64,000 nucleotides of DNA from Bacteroidota bacterium (GTDB taxonomy: Bacteria; Bacteroidota; Bacteroidia; Bacteroidales; Prolixibacteraceae). The stretch is from assembly GCA_023251455.1 (NCBI GenBank), contig JAHEYT010000024.1, forward strand, positions 62,001-126,000. The letters are read 5' to 3'. Below the pieces are notes generated by a model. It saw only the letters and a program-made list of their open reading frames with translations. It was not told the DNA's origin and searched no databases. Shown here piece after piece: positions 9,125 through 17,689 of the stretch. The translations under genes were made by a program, and so were the position numbers. How positions within the stretch are numbered: position 1 is the first letter of the stretch; every line of letters begins with the position of its first letter.

Positions 9125-10318
9125 TTATTCGCCTCTTACTGCTGCAACTCCCGGAAGAACTTGTCCTTCGAGGTATTCGAGCAATGCACCACCGGCAGTT
9201 GAAATGTATGAAACACCATCAGCAAAACCAAACTGGTTTACACACGAAACAGAGTCGCCACCTCCAACTAACGAGAATGCTCCTTTAGCAGTAGCTTTTA
9301 CAATAGCTTCGCCAACAGCGATTGAGCCAACTGCAAATTTTTCCATTTCGAAAACACCTACCGGACCATTCCAAAGGATAGTTCCGGAGTTTTCAATCAC
9401 TTCTTTAAACATGGCGATACTGTTCGGGCCGGCATCCAAACCTTGCCATCCCTCAGGAATTGCATTGGCTTCAACAATCTTAGTATTTGCATCCGGAGCA
9501 AATGCATCAGCGGCAACCACATCAGTAGCCATGAAGATTTTTACGCCTTTTTCAGCGGCTTTTTTCTCAATAGCCAAAGCGGTATCAAGATATTCCAATT
9601 CACAAATCGAGTTACCAACTTCGCCGCCATGAGCTTTCACGAAAGTATAAGTCATACCGCCACCCAAAATCAGGTTGTCAACTTTGTCGAGTAGGTTTTC
9701 GATGATGGTAATTTTCGATGAAACTTTAGCTCCACCCATGATTGCAGTCAATGGACGTTGTGGATTTTTCAAAACTTTATCCAAACTGGCGACTTCGCTT
9801 TCGATCAGGTAACCAAACATTTTGTCGTTCGGAAAAAACTTGGCAATAACGGCGGTTGAAGCATGTGCACGGTGTGCTGTTCCAAACGCATCGTTAATCC
9901 AGCAGTCGCCATTGGCAGCCAGTTGTTCAGAGAAAGCTTCGTCGCCTTTTTCTTCTTCCTTGTGGAAACGAAGGTTTTCGAGCAACATAACTTCTCCTGG
10001 TTTTAACGCTTTGGCCATGGACTGAACTTCTTCGCCAATACAATCAGGAGCCATTTTTACTTCGCGGCCAAGCAATTCGCTTAAATGAGAAACAAGGTGA
10101 CACATGGAGTATTTCGGGTTTGGTCCGTCTTTCGGACGACCGAAATGCGACATGATAATCGGCGATCCACCTTCAGCAATTACTTTGTTGATGGTTTGAA
10201 CAGCCGCACGCATACGAGTGTCGTCGGTAATCGCAAAATTTTCGTCGAGTGGCACGTTGAAATCAACGCGGATAAGCGCCTTCTTTCCGGCGAAGTCATA
10301 AGTTTCAATAGTTTGCAT
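9125..10318 (-). CDS. pgk: phosphoglycerate kinase
   Basis: Glycolytic enzyme transferring phosphate from 1,3-bisphosphoglycerate to ADP in the cytoplasm. Full length at 397 residues. The N-terminal substrate domain has the signature [14 protein letters not shown], followed by [10 protein letters not shown]; the hinge and nucleotide domain carry [32 protein letters not shown] and the C-terminal nucleotide loop [10 protein letters not shown] and [13 protein letters not shown]. Single gene with its own terminator at 9072-9099. The start ATG at 10318 leads directly into the conserved [14 protein letters not shown] beginning. Confidence 0.98.
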   Translation of the reverse strand: MQTIETYDFAGKKALIRVDFNVPLDENFAITDDTRMRAAVQTINKVIAEGGSPIIMSHFGRPKDGPNPKYSMCHLVSHLSELLGREVKMAPDCIGEEVQSMAKALKPGEVMLLENLRFHKEEEKGDEAFSEQLAANGDCWINDAFGTAHRAHASTAVIAKFFPNDKMFGYLIESEVASLDKVLKNPQRPLTAIMGGAKVSSKITIIENLLDKVDNLILGGGMTYTFVKAHGGEVGNSICELEYLDTALAIEKKAAEKGVKIFMATDVVAADAFAPDANTKIVEANAIPEGWQGLDAGPNSIAMFKEVIENSGTILWNGPVGVFEMEKFAVGSIAVGEAIVKATAKGAFSLVGGGDSVSCVNQFGFADGVSYISTAGGALLEYLEGQVLPGVAAVRGE

Positions 10319-10538
10319 ATATGTTATTTTTTAGGTTACAAAAATCCACCTCAAATATAAAAAATATATCAGACCGATAAGGAGCATAATTATTTTGGTT
10401 TCCTGAATTTAATGTTGTGGTAAAGTATTTTGAATACCAAGTTGGAAGTCCGGAGACGAAGAAGGGAGAGTCGTTCTCTGGGTAGCGAAACAGCCGAAGG
10501 GAGTAATGTTTTGTGTTTTGTTGAAATCTCATTTTTAA

Positions 10539-10567
10539 TGAGCGGGTAACTTGGAATCACCCGCTCA
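10539..10567. repeat. stem-loop repeat, GAGCGGGT family, copy 1
   Basis: Arms TGAGCGGGT and ACCCGCTCA form a 9-bp perfect stem. The 29-nt unit is identical at 26 positions to 35862-35890, which serves as a terminator after another gene. Confidence 0.55.
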
Positions 10568-10632
10568 CTATCCTAATTACAACTTGTTGAAATCTAAATT
10601 TCAGTCAAAAGTAGTTTTCCACACAGAATTGT

Positions 10633-10640
10633 TATTTTTG
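10633..10640 (+). promoter_or_regulatory. holB: -7 box of holB
   Basis: TATTTTTG, an exact match to the Bacteroidota -7 consensus, 21 nt before the holB ATG. Confidence 0.55.
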
Positions 10641-10661
10641 ACACTTCTCAATTAATCCCTT

Positions 10662-11786
10662 ATGTTTTTTAAAGAAGTTATCGGACAAAGCGCTATCAAA
10701 CAACGGCTAATTCAGTCGGTTAATGAAGAACGAGTGAGCCATGCGCAGCTTTTTGCTGGTCCGCCGGGAACCGGAAAACTGGCGCTTGCCATTGCATACG
10801 CCCAATATGTTGCCTGCACCAACCGGCAGGCCAGCGATTCTTGTGGCGAATGTCCTTCGTGCAAAAAGTACAAGAAGCTGATCCATCCCGATCTTCATTT
10901 TGTGTTTCCCGTGATTAAAACGGCCAAATACAAGGAGCCGGTATCCGACAATTTTCTGGAAGAATGGCGAATCATGATCGCCAAAAATCCATATTTCAAC
11001 AGCGATCAGTGGTTCGAATACATTGGTGTTGAAAATGCACAGGGGCTTATTTATTCGCACCAAAGCGAAGAAATTATCCGGAAACTTAACCTCAAATCAT
11101 ACGAATCGGAATACAAGGTAATGATCATTTGGTTGCCCGAAAAAATGCATGTAGCCTGCGCCAATAAACTGCTGAAAATGATTGAGGAACCACCGGTAAA
11201 AACCTTGTTTATCCTGATTACCGAAAACGAAGAAGACATCATCAGCACCATCCGGTCAAGGTGCCAGCTCATCATCGTACCTCCGATTGATTCAGTTTCG
11301 ATTGAAAAAGCGATAAGCGCGCTGCCCGAAGCAGAAGGTCACGATATTCGCAATATTGTTCACCTTTCGAAAGGAAATTACGGCAAAGCCATGGAGCTGC
11401 TTGAGCCCGACGAACAAACACTCTTCAACCTCGAACGCTTTAAAGAATTGATGCGCTACTCGTACGGACGAAAATTCTCAGACCTGTTTAAATGGGTCGA
11501 TCAGGTTGCAGGCATTGGTCGCGAAAGACAAAAGAGTTTACTGAATTATTTTCTGACGATACTGCGCGAAAATTTCATTTACAACCTCAAAAACAGCAAC
11601 TTAACCTTCATGAGCGATCAGGAAGAAGAATTTTCGAAGCGGTTTTCGCCTTTCATCAACGAGCGAAATATCGTTGAGCTGACTGAAGTTTTCGAAACTG
11701 CTTTCGCCCATATCGGTATGAACGGAAATCCGAAAATCATATTTACCGATGTTGCTTTTAAGATTACGAAACTGATCAGGAAGTAG
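10662..11786 (+). CDS. holB: DNA polymerase III delta' subunit (clamp-loader AAA+ protein)
   Basis: 374-residue AAA+ protein of the clamp loader that opens the sliding clamp at the replication fork. It starts with FKEVIGQSAIKQRL, has the P-loop GPPGTGKLAL (about residues 33-42), a zinc-binding CGECPSCKK segment, the KMLKMIEEP box and a sensor-like STIRSRCQ. The P-loop is intact, unlike E. coli delta'. The C-terminus is the less conserved collar region. Followed at 160 nt by the ricT-like gene with its own promoter, the usual Bacteroidota order holB-psp1-gldH. Confidence 0.93.
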   Translation: MFFKEVIGQSAIKQRLIQSVNEERVSHAQLFAGPPGTGKLALAIAYAQYVACTNRQASDSCGECPSCKKYKKLIHPDLHFVFPVIKTAKYKEPVSDNFLEEWRIMIAKNPYFNSDQWFEYIGVENAQGLIYSHQSEEIIRKLNLKSYESEYKVMIIWLPEKMHVACANKLLKMIEEPPVKTLFILITENEEDIISTIRSRCQLIIVPPIDSVSIEKAISALPEAEGHDIRNIVHLSKGNYGKAMELLEPDEQTLFNLERFKELMRYSYGRKFSDLFKWVDQVAGIGRERQKSLLNYFLTILRENFIYNLKNSNLTFMSDQEEEFSKRFSPFINERNIVELTEVFETAFAHIGMNGNPKIIFTDVAFKITKLIRK

Positions 11787-11911
11787 GAAAAAGTGACCAG
11801 TCGAAGTTCTCAATTTTCAGCAAAAAGTAACATCGGCAGAATTTAGCGATCAGTGCTCAAAATCAGTAATCATGAGGTCAAAATGCCGCTTTTTTTATCG
11901 GGTTTTATAAC

Positions 11912-11919
11912 TATTTTTG
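11912..11919 (+). promoter_or_regulatory. -7 box of the ricT-gldH operon
   Basis: TATTTTTG lies 27 nt upstream of ATG 11947. It overlaps a possible TTG start at 11917, which shows that the in-frame upstream start cannot be the real one. Confidence 0.65.
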
Positions 11920-11946
11920 CATGAACTTGGTAATTCACTAAACACT

Positions 11947-13071
11947 ATGGATGATCTCAATTGGGTTGATCGCGGATGCTGCAACGGGCATGGGGGCACT
12001 TGCTCTAAACTAAACGTTTACGATTGGTTAGACGATGTGATCAATATTGCGAATCCAACTGATTTGGTTGAGGTTAGGTTCAAGAATACCCGAAAAGATT
12101 TTTTCAGAAATGTGAATAACCTGAAACTGGATCCGGGCGATATTGTTGCCGTTGAAGCAAATCCAGGTCACGATATTGGGATTGTTACAGTGACGGGCGA
12201 TCTGGTACTCGAACAGATGAAAAAGCACAAAGTCACCCTGATTAATGGTGAAATCCGGAAAATATACCGAAAAGCCAAACAGGCAGACATCGACAAGTGG
12301 AAGGAGGCCATTGCCTGCGAACAGCAAACAATGATACGTTCGCGCCAGATTGCCAACGAACTTGAACTGAACATGAAAATTGGCGACGTAGAATATCAAG
12401 GCGATAAAACAAAAGCCATTTTCTACTATCTGGCCGACGATCGGGTTGATTTCCGTCAACTGATTAAAGTTCTGGCAGACACTTTCCGGATTCGGATTGA
12501 AATGAAGCAAATTGGTGCCCGACAGGAAGCAGGCCGTATCGGAGGAATCGGTCCTTGCGGACGCGAAATCTGCTGTGCCTCCTGGATCAGCAATTTTGTG
12601 TCGGTAAACACCAATTCGGCACGCTATCAGGACATTTCACTCAATCCACAAAAACTGGCAGGACAGTGCGGAAAGCTTAAATGCTGCCTCAACTTCGAAG
12701 TAGATACCTACATCGATGCGCAGAAAGACTTTCCGTCGGCAAATGTTCAGCTTGAAACCGAAAATGGAACCTATCAGTACTTCAAAGCCGATATTTTCAA
12801 ACAAATTTTCTTGTATTCGAAGGTTGGCGATAAGACGGGAAACTTAATTTCAGTTCCGGTTGATCGGGTGAAAGAAATTATCCGGTCGAACCAAAAAGGC
12901 AAAGCTGTAGCAAGATTAATTCAAGAATCGGACATCAAACCCGTGGTTGAAAAACTAAGTTTTGAAGATGGTTCGAACCACGATTCGTTAACCCGTTTTG
13001 ACGATCCAAAACGTGCCGAAAACAAAAAAAGAGGCAACAATCGCCGCAGAAAATTTAAACCCAAAGCATGA
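11947..13071 (+). CDS. ricT: PSP1 domain protein (RicT/YaaT-like)
   Basis: 374-residue cytoplasmic protein of the PSP1 C-terminal domain family, related to Bacillus RicT/YaaT. Cys clusters are prominent: GCCNGHGGTC at the N-terminus, GPCGREICC near residue 210 and GQCGKLKCCLNFE near residue 240, consistent with the Fe-S or metal binding known for Ric proteins. The C-terminal tail is basic (KKRGNNRRRKFKPK). In Bacteroidota it is regularly found with holB and gldH; its specific role here is unknown. The promoter box at 11912-11919 fixes ATG 11947 as start. It overlaps gldH by 4 nt (ATGA). Confidence 0.9.
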   Translation: MDDLNWVDRGCCNGHGGTCSKLNVYDWLDDVINIANPTDLVEVRFKNTRKDFFRNVNNLKLDPGDIVAVEANPGHDIGIVTVTGDLVLEQMKKHKVTLINGEIRKIYRKAKQADIDKWKEAIACEQQTMIRSRQIANELELNMKIGDVEYQGDKTKAIFYYLADDRVDFRQLIKVLADTFRIRIEMKQIGARQEAGRIGGIGPCGREICCASWISNFVSVNTNSARYQDISLNPQKLAGQCGKLKCCLNFEVDTYIDAQKDFPSANVQLETENGTYQYFKADIFKQIFLYSKVGDKTGNLISVPVDRVKEIIRSNQKGKAVARLIQESDIKPVVEKLSFEDGSNHDSLTRFDDPKRAENKKRGNNRRRKFKPKA

Positions 13072-13538
13072 GACAATTTTTTATAATTTTTCTGGTCCTT
13101 TCACTTATTACAGGCCTCATCGCTTGTGACCAAAAGAAGGTTTTTGAAGCCTATCACAAGATTGATGAAAAGGGATGGAACAAAGATTCGATAGTGGTTT
13201 TTAATGTTCTCCTGTCGGATACGATCAAGAATCACAATTTGTATGTAAACATTCGGAACAAAGGAACCTATGCATACAGCAACATTTACCTTTTCCTGAC
13301 TATTGGTTCACCTGATGGCGTTATGCGAACCGACACTGTAGAATTTACCCTGGCCGATCCTTCGGGCAAATGGAGGGGCAGCGGAATTGGTGGCCTGCAC
13401 GACAACCAGATTCCATACAAAAGCAGTGTTTACTTTCCGCATAAAGGAGATTACAAATTTATGATCAAACATGGAATGCGCGATAACGTATTGCAGGGAA
13501 TCCGCGACGTTGGCTTCAGGGTTGAAAAGACTTACTAA
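13068..13538 (+). CDS. gldH: gliding motility lipoprotein GldH
   Basis: Small lipoprotein, 156 residues. The signal peptide ends in a lipobox LITGLIAC with Cys20 as lipidated residue; the mature part has the GldH pattern (DSIVVFNVLLSDT, LYVNIRNKGTYAYSN, GKWRGSGIGGLHDNQIP). In Flavobacterium GldH is needed for gliding and stability of the motility/T9SS machinery, but homologues also occur in non-gliding Bacteroidota, so motility cannot be concluded. Translationally coupled to the upstream PSP1 gene by a 4-nt overlap. Confidence 0.92.
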   Translation: MRQFFIIFLVLSLITGLIACDQKKVFEAYHKIDEKGWNKDSIVVFNVLLSDTIKNHNLYVNIRNKGTYAYSNIYLFLTIGSPDGVMRTDTVEFTLADPSGKWRGSGIGGLHDNQIPYKSSVYFPHKGDYKFMIKHGMRDNVLQGIRDVGFRVEKTY

Positions 13539-13549
13539 TGAAATGACTC

Positions 13550-13612
13550 GTCACCCTGAACTTGTTTCAGGGTCTCACTATTTATGAGATGCTGAAACAA
13601 GTTCAGCATGAC
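13550..13612. repeat. palindromic repeat, CTGAACTTGTTTCAG family
   Basis: Two 28-nt arms (13550-13577 and 13585-13612) form an imperfect inverted repeat. Each arm also folds alone (CCCTGAA with TTTCAGGG; GCTGAA with TTCAGC), giving a clover-like REP structure. A partial copy is at 47123-47144. Confidence 0.7.
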
Positions 13613-13652
13613 AAGAAACAAGAACGTTGTATAGATAAAAATCAAAAGAATA

Positions 13653-14393
13653 GTGGGGAAGAATAAATTATCGAAATTTGCTGATCTGAATACCTACGAG
13701 CATGTGGTTCAGATATCTTATAAAAAATTAGTGGCCGAAGAATTTAAGTATAAAGGAAAGTGGAGCGAAGCTTTCTTCGGAAACAACAATCCGATTATAC
13801 TTGAACTGGGGTGTGGAAAGGGTGAATACACCGTGCAACTGGCCAGTCATTATCCGGAATATAACTTCATTGGACTCGATATTAAAGGTGCCCGTATGTG
13901 GGTTGGTGCCACTCAGGGTATTGAAAAGGGACTGAAGAACGTGGGATTTTTGCGTACCAACATCGAAAACATCGGTTTATTTTTTGGACCAGAAGAAGTA
14001 TCCGAAATCTGGCTAACTTTCTCTGATCCGCAGATGAAAAAGACCCGAAAACGACTCTCTGCAACTAATTTCATCGAAAAATACAGGCAGTTTATGGTAC
14101 CGAATGGAATTATCCACCTGAAGACGGACAGTAATTTCATGTACAGGTATACCGAAGCAATGGTAGCCGAAAACCAATTCGAAGTGATTCGGAAAACCGA
14201 TGATTTATACAATTCGCCCATCCTTGACGAAGTGCTGTCGATTAAAACTTATTACGAACGGCAATGGCTCGACCGCGGCCTGAGTATTAAATATCTTGGA
14301 TTCCATTTAAGTCATCAAGAGCCACTTCGTGAACCTGATGTTGAAATTGAAAAAGATCCGTACCGCAGTTTCGGACGGGAAGGAAAAGAGTAG
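13653..14393 (+). CDS. trmB: tRNA (guanine-N7-)-methyltransferase
   Basis: SAM-dependent enzyme making m7G46 in the variable loop of tRNAs. 246 residues with the SAM motif [15 protein letters not shown] (about 50-64), [12 protein letters not shown], and the conserved motif [14 protein letters not shown] (usual form FPDPWPK-KHKRR in proteobacteria) followed by [13 protein letters not shown]. It begins with GTG at 13653, as no ATG is available; the sequence [17 protein letters not shown] is the usual Bacteroidota N-terminus. The gene lies directly after a palindromic repeat, which may separate it from the gldH operon. Confidence 0.93.
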   Translation: MGKNKLSKFADLNTYEHVVQISYKKLVAEEFKYKGKWSEAFFGNNNPIILELGCGKGEYTVQLASHYPEYNFIGLDIKGARMWVGATQGIEKGLKNVGFLRTNIENIGLFFGPEEVSEIWLTFSDPQMKKTRKRLSATNFIEKYRQFMVPNGIIHLKTDSNFMYRYTEAMVAENQFEVIRKTDDLYNSPILDEVLSIKTYYERQWLDRGLSIKYLGFHLSHQEPLREPDVEIEKDPYRSFGREGKE

Positions 14394-14396
14394 CGG

Positions 14397-14542
14397 CCTC
14401 ATCCCCAACCCTTCTCCAAAGGAGAAGGGAGCTTGGACAATGATAATTCAGAAATTTTAATCGCTTAAGTCCGGCCTAATGACAAAACGTAACTCAACAA
14501 ATACCGGTTCTTTCTCCCCTCTTTCGGAGGGGTTGGGGGAGG
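14397..14542. repeat. MITE-like element, ATCCCCAACCC family, copy 1
   Basis: The left end reads CCTCATCCCCAACCC and then a hairpin CCCTTCTCC/GGAGAAGGG; the right end, on the other strand, reads CCTCCCCCAACCCCTCCG. The two ends are about 146 nt apart and inverted. The same ends bound 42577-42711. The right end lies inside the reading frame of the following gene. Confidence 0.6.
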
Positions 14543-14871
14543 CTTCTTTTTACGACAAAGTGTACGAGGTTGTCCGCCTGATTCCTATGGGAAAAGTGAC
14601 AAGTTACGGAGCCATTGCGGCTTACCTGGGCACTGCACAATCGTCGCGAATGGTTGGCTGGGCCATGAACAATGCACATGTTCAGGAAAAATATGTACCT
14701 GCACACCGCGTGGTCAACCGGAACGGGTTGCTCACCGGTAAACATCATTTTGGCTCGTTAACTATTATGCAGGAATTGCTCGAAGCCGAAGGAATCACAG
14801 TTGTCGATGACCAGATTATTGATTTTGAAAAACACTTCTGGAATCCGATGATTGAACTTGACATGGAGTAG
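14479..14871 (+). CDS. alkyltransferase-like protein (MGMT family, Cys replaced by Ala)
   Basis: 130-residue DNA-repair-associated protein with the MGMT DNA-binding fold (VYEVVRLIPMGKVTSYGAIA, helix-turn-helix, arginine finger in SSRMVG). The active-site PCHRV of alkyltransferases is PAHRVV here, with Ala75 in place of the acceptor Cys, so it cannot transfer alkyl groups; such ATL proteins bind O6-alkylguanine and hand lesions to nucleotide excision repair. The family match begins at about residue 23 (ASFYDKVYE). Residues 1-21 are encoded by a MITE-like repeat end, so the annotated ATG may not be the ancestral start; TTG at codon 19 is an alternative. Confidence 0.88.
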   Translation: MTKRNSTNTGSFSPLSEGLGEASFYDKVYEVVRLIPMGKVTSYGAIAAYLGTAQSSRMVGWAMNNAHVQEKYVPAHRVVNRNGLLTGKHHFGSLTIMQELLEAEGITVVDDQIIDFEKHFWNPMIELDME

Positions 14872-14900
14872 TTTGTTTAAATGACCAAATACATATAAAA

Positions 14901-16016
14901 ATGACAGAAATACCACGTAAATTAATTGTTCCCAAAAATATTACCGATGCGCTCCGGAATGTGACTTTCCCCGGAAGCAATCAGGATGTTGTTTCGCTCG
15001 ATATGGCCCAGGAAATCCGGGTAGCCGGTAAAAAAGTTACTTTTTCGCTGGTCTTCCAGCGATCGGATGATCCAAATATGGCCGCGGTTATTGCTTCATG
15101 CGAAGAGGCTATTCTAACTCATGTTGGTGCCGACGTTGAAATAAAAGGCAACATCACCGCGAAAGCCATTCACCAAATGGAACGCCCGATTTTGCCGGGA
15201 GTCAAAAACCTGATCGCCATTGCTTCAGGAAAAGGCGGCGTTGGAAAATCGACCGTTTCGGTAAACCTAGCGATTGCCTTGGCTAAAACCGGCGCCAAAG
15301 TTGGATTGATTGATGCCGATATATTCGGACCATCGATCCCTAAAATGTTTGGTGTGGAGGATATAAAACCTGCAGGAGTTCGTGTCGACGGGAAAGAACG
15401 TATTCAGCCCATCAGCAAATTCGGCGTCAGCTTTTTGTCCATCGGATTTTTCGTAAACACTGAAGATGCTGTAATCTGGCGCGGACCAATGGCTTCCAAC
15501 GCCCTCAAACAATTAATTACCGACGGAAATTGGGGAACGCTTGATTATTTGCTTTTTGATCTTCCTCCCGGAACCAGCGATATTCATCTTACCTTGGTTC
15601 AAACAGTTCCGGTTTCAGGAGCAATAATTATTACCACTCCTCAGGATGTGGCTTTGGCCGATGTTATCAGAGGTGTAAACATGTTTAAAGGAAAAGGCGT
15701 CGATGTTCCGGTTCTCGGGCTCATTGAAAATATGGCCTGGTTCACTCCGGAAGAATTGCCTGAAAATAAATACTACATCTTCGGAAAAGATGGTGGTGTG
15801 AAACTGGCTGAAAGGCTGGAATTGCCGCTGCTTGGGCAAATACCAATCGTACAGGGAATCCGCGAAGGCGGCGATTCGGGCAATCCGGTAGCCTGGAACG
15901 AAAATTCAGTGATCGGAAAAGCGTTTGCAGAAATAGCCGCCAATGTCATTCGGGAATCTGATGCGCGAAACGCAAATCTGGATCCCACTAAAAAAGTAAA
16001 AGTTAGCCGGAAATAA
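14901..16016 (+). CDS. mrp: Mrp/NBP35 family Fe-S carrier ATPase
   Basis: 371-residue cytoplasmic P-loop ATPase that carries and delivers iron-sulfur clusters. The N-terminal 85 residues form a MIP18/DUF59-like domain; the ATPase part has the deviant Walker A SGKGGVGKSTVSVNLA (about 109-124), IDADIFGPSIPKMFG and LLFDLPPGTSD. The CPxC cluster-binding motif of enterobacterial Mrp is absent; the equivalent position reads NMAWFTPEELPENKYYIFG, which is usual in Bacteroidota. It starts 29 nt after the ATL gene and ends before a strong terminator. Confidence 0.93.
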   Translation: MTEIPRKLIVPKNITDALRNVTFPGSNQDVVSLDMAQEIRVAGKKVTFSLVFQRSDDPNMAAVIASCEEAILTHVGADVEIKGNITAKAIHQMERPILPGVKNLIAIASGKGGVGKSTVSVNLAIALAKTGAKVGLIDADIFGPSIPKMFGVEDIKPAGVRVDGKERIQPISKFGVSFLSIGFFVNTEDAVIWRGPMASNALKQLITDGNWGTLDYLLFDLPPGTSDIHLTLVQTVPVSGAIIITTPQDVALADVIRGVNMFKGKGVDVPVLGLIENMAWFTPEELPENKYYIFGKDGGVKLAERLELPLLGQIPIVQGIREGGDSGNPVAWNENSVIGKAFAEIAANVIRESDARNANLDPTKKVKVSRK

Positions 16017-16040
16017 TCGGCTAGTCGCTCAAAATTTATT

Positions 16041-16082
16041 ATGGAACATTTTGTCGATCTTATGGACAAATGTTCCATTTTT
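16041..16082 (+). terminator. intrinsic terminator after mrp
   Basis: A near-perfect 15-bp stem (16041-16055 with 16064-16078) ends in a run of T. Confidence 0.8.
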
Positions 16083-16104
16083 TATGCAAAAAAAATATTC
16101 AATT

Positions 16105-16125
16105 GTATATAGAAATTTCATATAC
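16105..16125. promoter_or_regulatory. palindrome upstream of sugar-permease promoter
   Basis: GTATAT and ATATAC flank a palindromic GAAATTTC centre, about 100 nt before the -7 box. Possible operator or merely AT-rich symmetry. Confidence 0.25.
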
Positions 16126-16204
16126 AGATAATTACAATCAACACATCATCTTCATCTGAATCCATCAAGATTCAAAGCTTCCTGGTTTTAGTCGATTAAA
16201 TTTC

Positions 16205-16238
16205 TATTTTTGTTTATTACGGAAATAACATATTTCGT
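16205..16238 (+). promoter_or_regulatory. promoter and overlapping putative operator of the sugar permease-kinase operon
   Basis: The -7 box TATTTTTG is at 16205-16212. Directly after it, around the expected transcription start, is an inverted repeat ACGGAAATA (16219-16227) / TATTTCGT (16231-16238). Such a position suits a repressor-binding site; no regulator gene is adjacent. Confidence 0.5.
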
Positions 16239-16263
16239 ACCTAAACTACTAATCTAACTATCG

Positions 16264-17673
16264 ATGACAAACCAACCAAGTAGCAATCTCCGGATTGGGA
16301 TGACTTTTATGGCATCCATCTTCTTCATTTTTGGGTTCATTACCAACTTCAACATTGCCATGAAAGATCAGGTACAACTGGCATTCGATCTGAAAACCCT
16401 TTATCCGGGATGGGAAAACTTTTTTGCACAATTGGTGAATGGCGTATTTTTCTTTGCATACTTCTGCTTCAGTTTCGTATGTGGCATGATCATTAAAAAA
16501 ATTGGCTATAAAAATGGCGTTATTGCCGGTCTGGTTTTAGTAGCCTCGGGTAGCTACTTGTTCTTTCCGGCAGTTTCTGCTTTATCGTATCCACTCTTTT
16601 TGGGGGCAATATTTGTAATGGCAACCGGGGTTGTATTTTTACAAACTGCTGCTAATCCATACGTTGTAGCTTTGGGGCCACAAGAAACAGCTCCTGCCCG
16701 ACTTAATCTCACCCAAGCATTAAACGGAGTTGCTACCACCATTGCTCCTTACCTGGCCGGAATCCTTGTTTTGGCCCCGGCAGTTTTAGCTCTTCGAAAT
16801 GGAGCTTCGGCTCAGGACGCGGCCGATTTTGTTAAAATGCCATTCGTTATAATAGGTTCTATTGTCGTTTTAATCGCTATTGGTATCTCATTTATAAATT
16901 TACCTGAAATAAAAGGAGATGAATCAGTTGCATCGAAGTCGGTACTGAAAAAACCACAGGTTTGGCTAGGCGCAATTGGAATATTTTGCTACGTTGGCGC
17001 AGAGGTTGGCACCGCTTCACAGATCAGCAGCTACATGATTAATTTGCTCGACATGGCAAAAGATGAAGCAGTAAAATTAACAGCTCTTTATTGGGGCGGA
17101 AATATGATTGGTCGTTTTATGGGCTCGGTCCTGCTTGGCACACTTGCTAAAAGCCTGAAATACAAATATTCTTTGTTTATTTTGATTTTCGCCTTTTTCG
17201 TGGGTTGGTTTATCTTCTCGGCAGGAGTGAAAGATGGTCAGTTTACTTTTGAATCAAAACCTATTTATGGTATAATTTTCTTTGGTATTGCATCTGTTAA
17301 TTGTTTGCTAATGTTTTTGGGAAAAGGAATTGCAAATGTATCTTTGGGCATTTTCGGAGCAACTAATATGTTCCTGGTTTTAGCAGGATTTTTGTTACCC
17401 CCACAGATCGGGATGTGGTGTTTGCTTTCAGTTGGGTTCTTTAATTCGATCATGTTTCCCAATATATTCTCGTTGGGTGTTAACGATCTTGATCCTTCCG
17501 AAATGCCAATTGCATCAGGTATGATCAATACAATGATCGTTGGCGGATCTGTCGTTCCGGTGCTTATGGGCGCTATTACCGATTCGGTGAGCTTGAAAGC
17601 GGCCCTGTTGGTTCCCATAATTTGTTATGCATATATTACATTCTTTGCATTAAAAGGAAGTAAAATTCGTTAA
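16264..17673 (+). CDS. MFS sugar transporter (FucP/GluP-like)
   Basis: Inner-membrane major-facilitator permease, 469 residues with about 12 hydrophobic segments. It shows the FHS-family pattern: a first helix MTFMASIFFIFGFITNFN, LQTAANPYVVALGPQETAPARLNLTQALNG (Asn and Gln residues typical of the fucose/glucose-galactose group) and SIMFPNIFSLGVNDL in helix 10. Proteins of this group import L-fucose, glucose, galactose or N-acetylglucosamine with H+ or Na+; the exact sugar cannot be read here. It is co-transcribed with the ROK kinase 16 nt downstream, so an unphosphorylated hexose is imported and then phosphorylated. Confidence 0.9.
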   Translation: MTNQPSSNLRIGMTFMASIFFIFGFITNFNIAMKDQVQLAFDLKTLYPGWENFFAQLVNGVFFFAYFCFSFVCGMIIKKIGYKNGVIAGLVLVASGSYLFFPAVSALSYPLFLGAIFVMATGVVFLQTAANPYVVALGPQETAPARLNLTQALNGVATTIAPYLAGILVLAPAVLALRNGASAQDAADFVKMPFVIIGSIVVLIAIGISFINLPEIKGDESVASKSVLKKPQVWLGAIGIFCYVGAEVGTASQISSYMINLLDMAKDEAVKLTALYWGGNMIGRFMGSVLLGTLAKSLKYKYSLFILIFAFFVGWFIFSAGVKDGQFTFESKPIYGIIFFGIASVNCLLMFLGKGIANVSLGIFGATNMFLVLAGFLLPPQIGMWCLLSVGFFNSIMFPNIFSLGVNDLDPSEMPIASGMINTMIVGGSVVPVLMGAITDSVSLKAALLVPIICYAYITFFALKGSKIR

Positions 17674-17689
17674 TCAAACTATATTAAAA

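Larger units (their letters stand above)
10319..10661. other. 343-nt intergenic region between divergent pgk and holB
   Basis: No convincing gene. It holds the pgk upstream region (a near-consensus minus-strand box GATTTTTG at 10339-10346), a stem-loop repeat at 10539-10567 and the holB promoter box at 10633-10640. The stretch 10430-10510 is purine-rich and less AT-rich than its surroundings but shows no ORF or RNA structure I recognise. Confidence 0.5.

Noticed and set aside
10305..10532. 75-codon minus-strand open frame upstream of pgk
   Set aside because: It overlaps the pgk start and has no family-like sequence.
11917..11946. TTG start 10 codons before the ricT-like ATG
   Set aside because: The TTG is the end of the -7 promoter box TATTTTTG.
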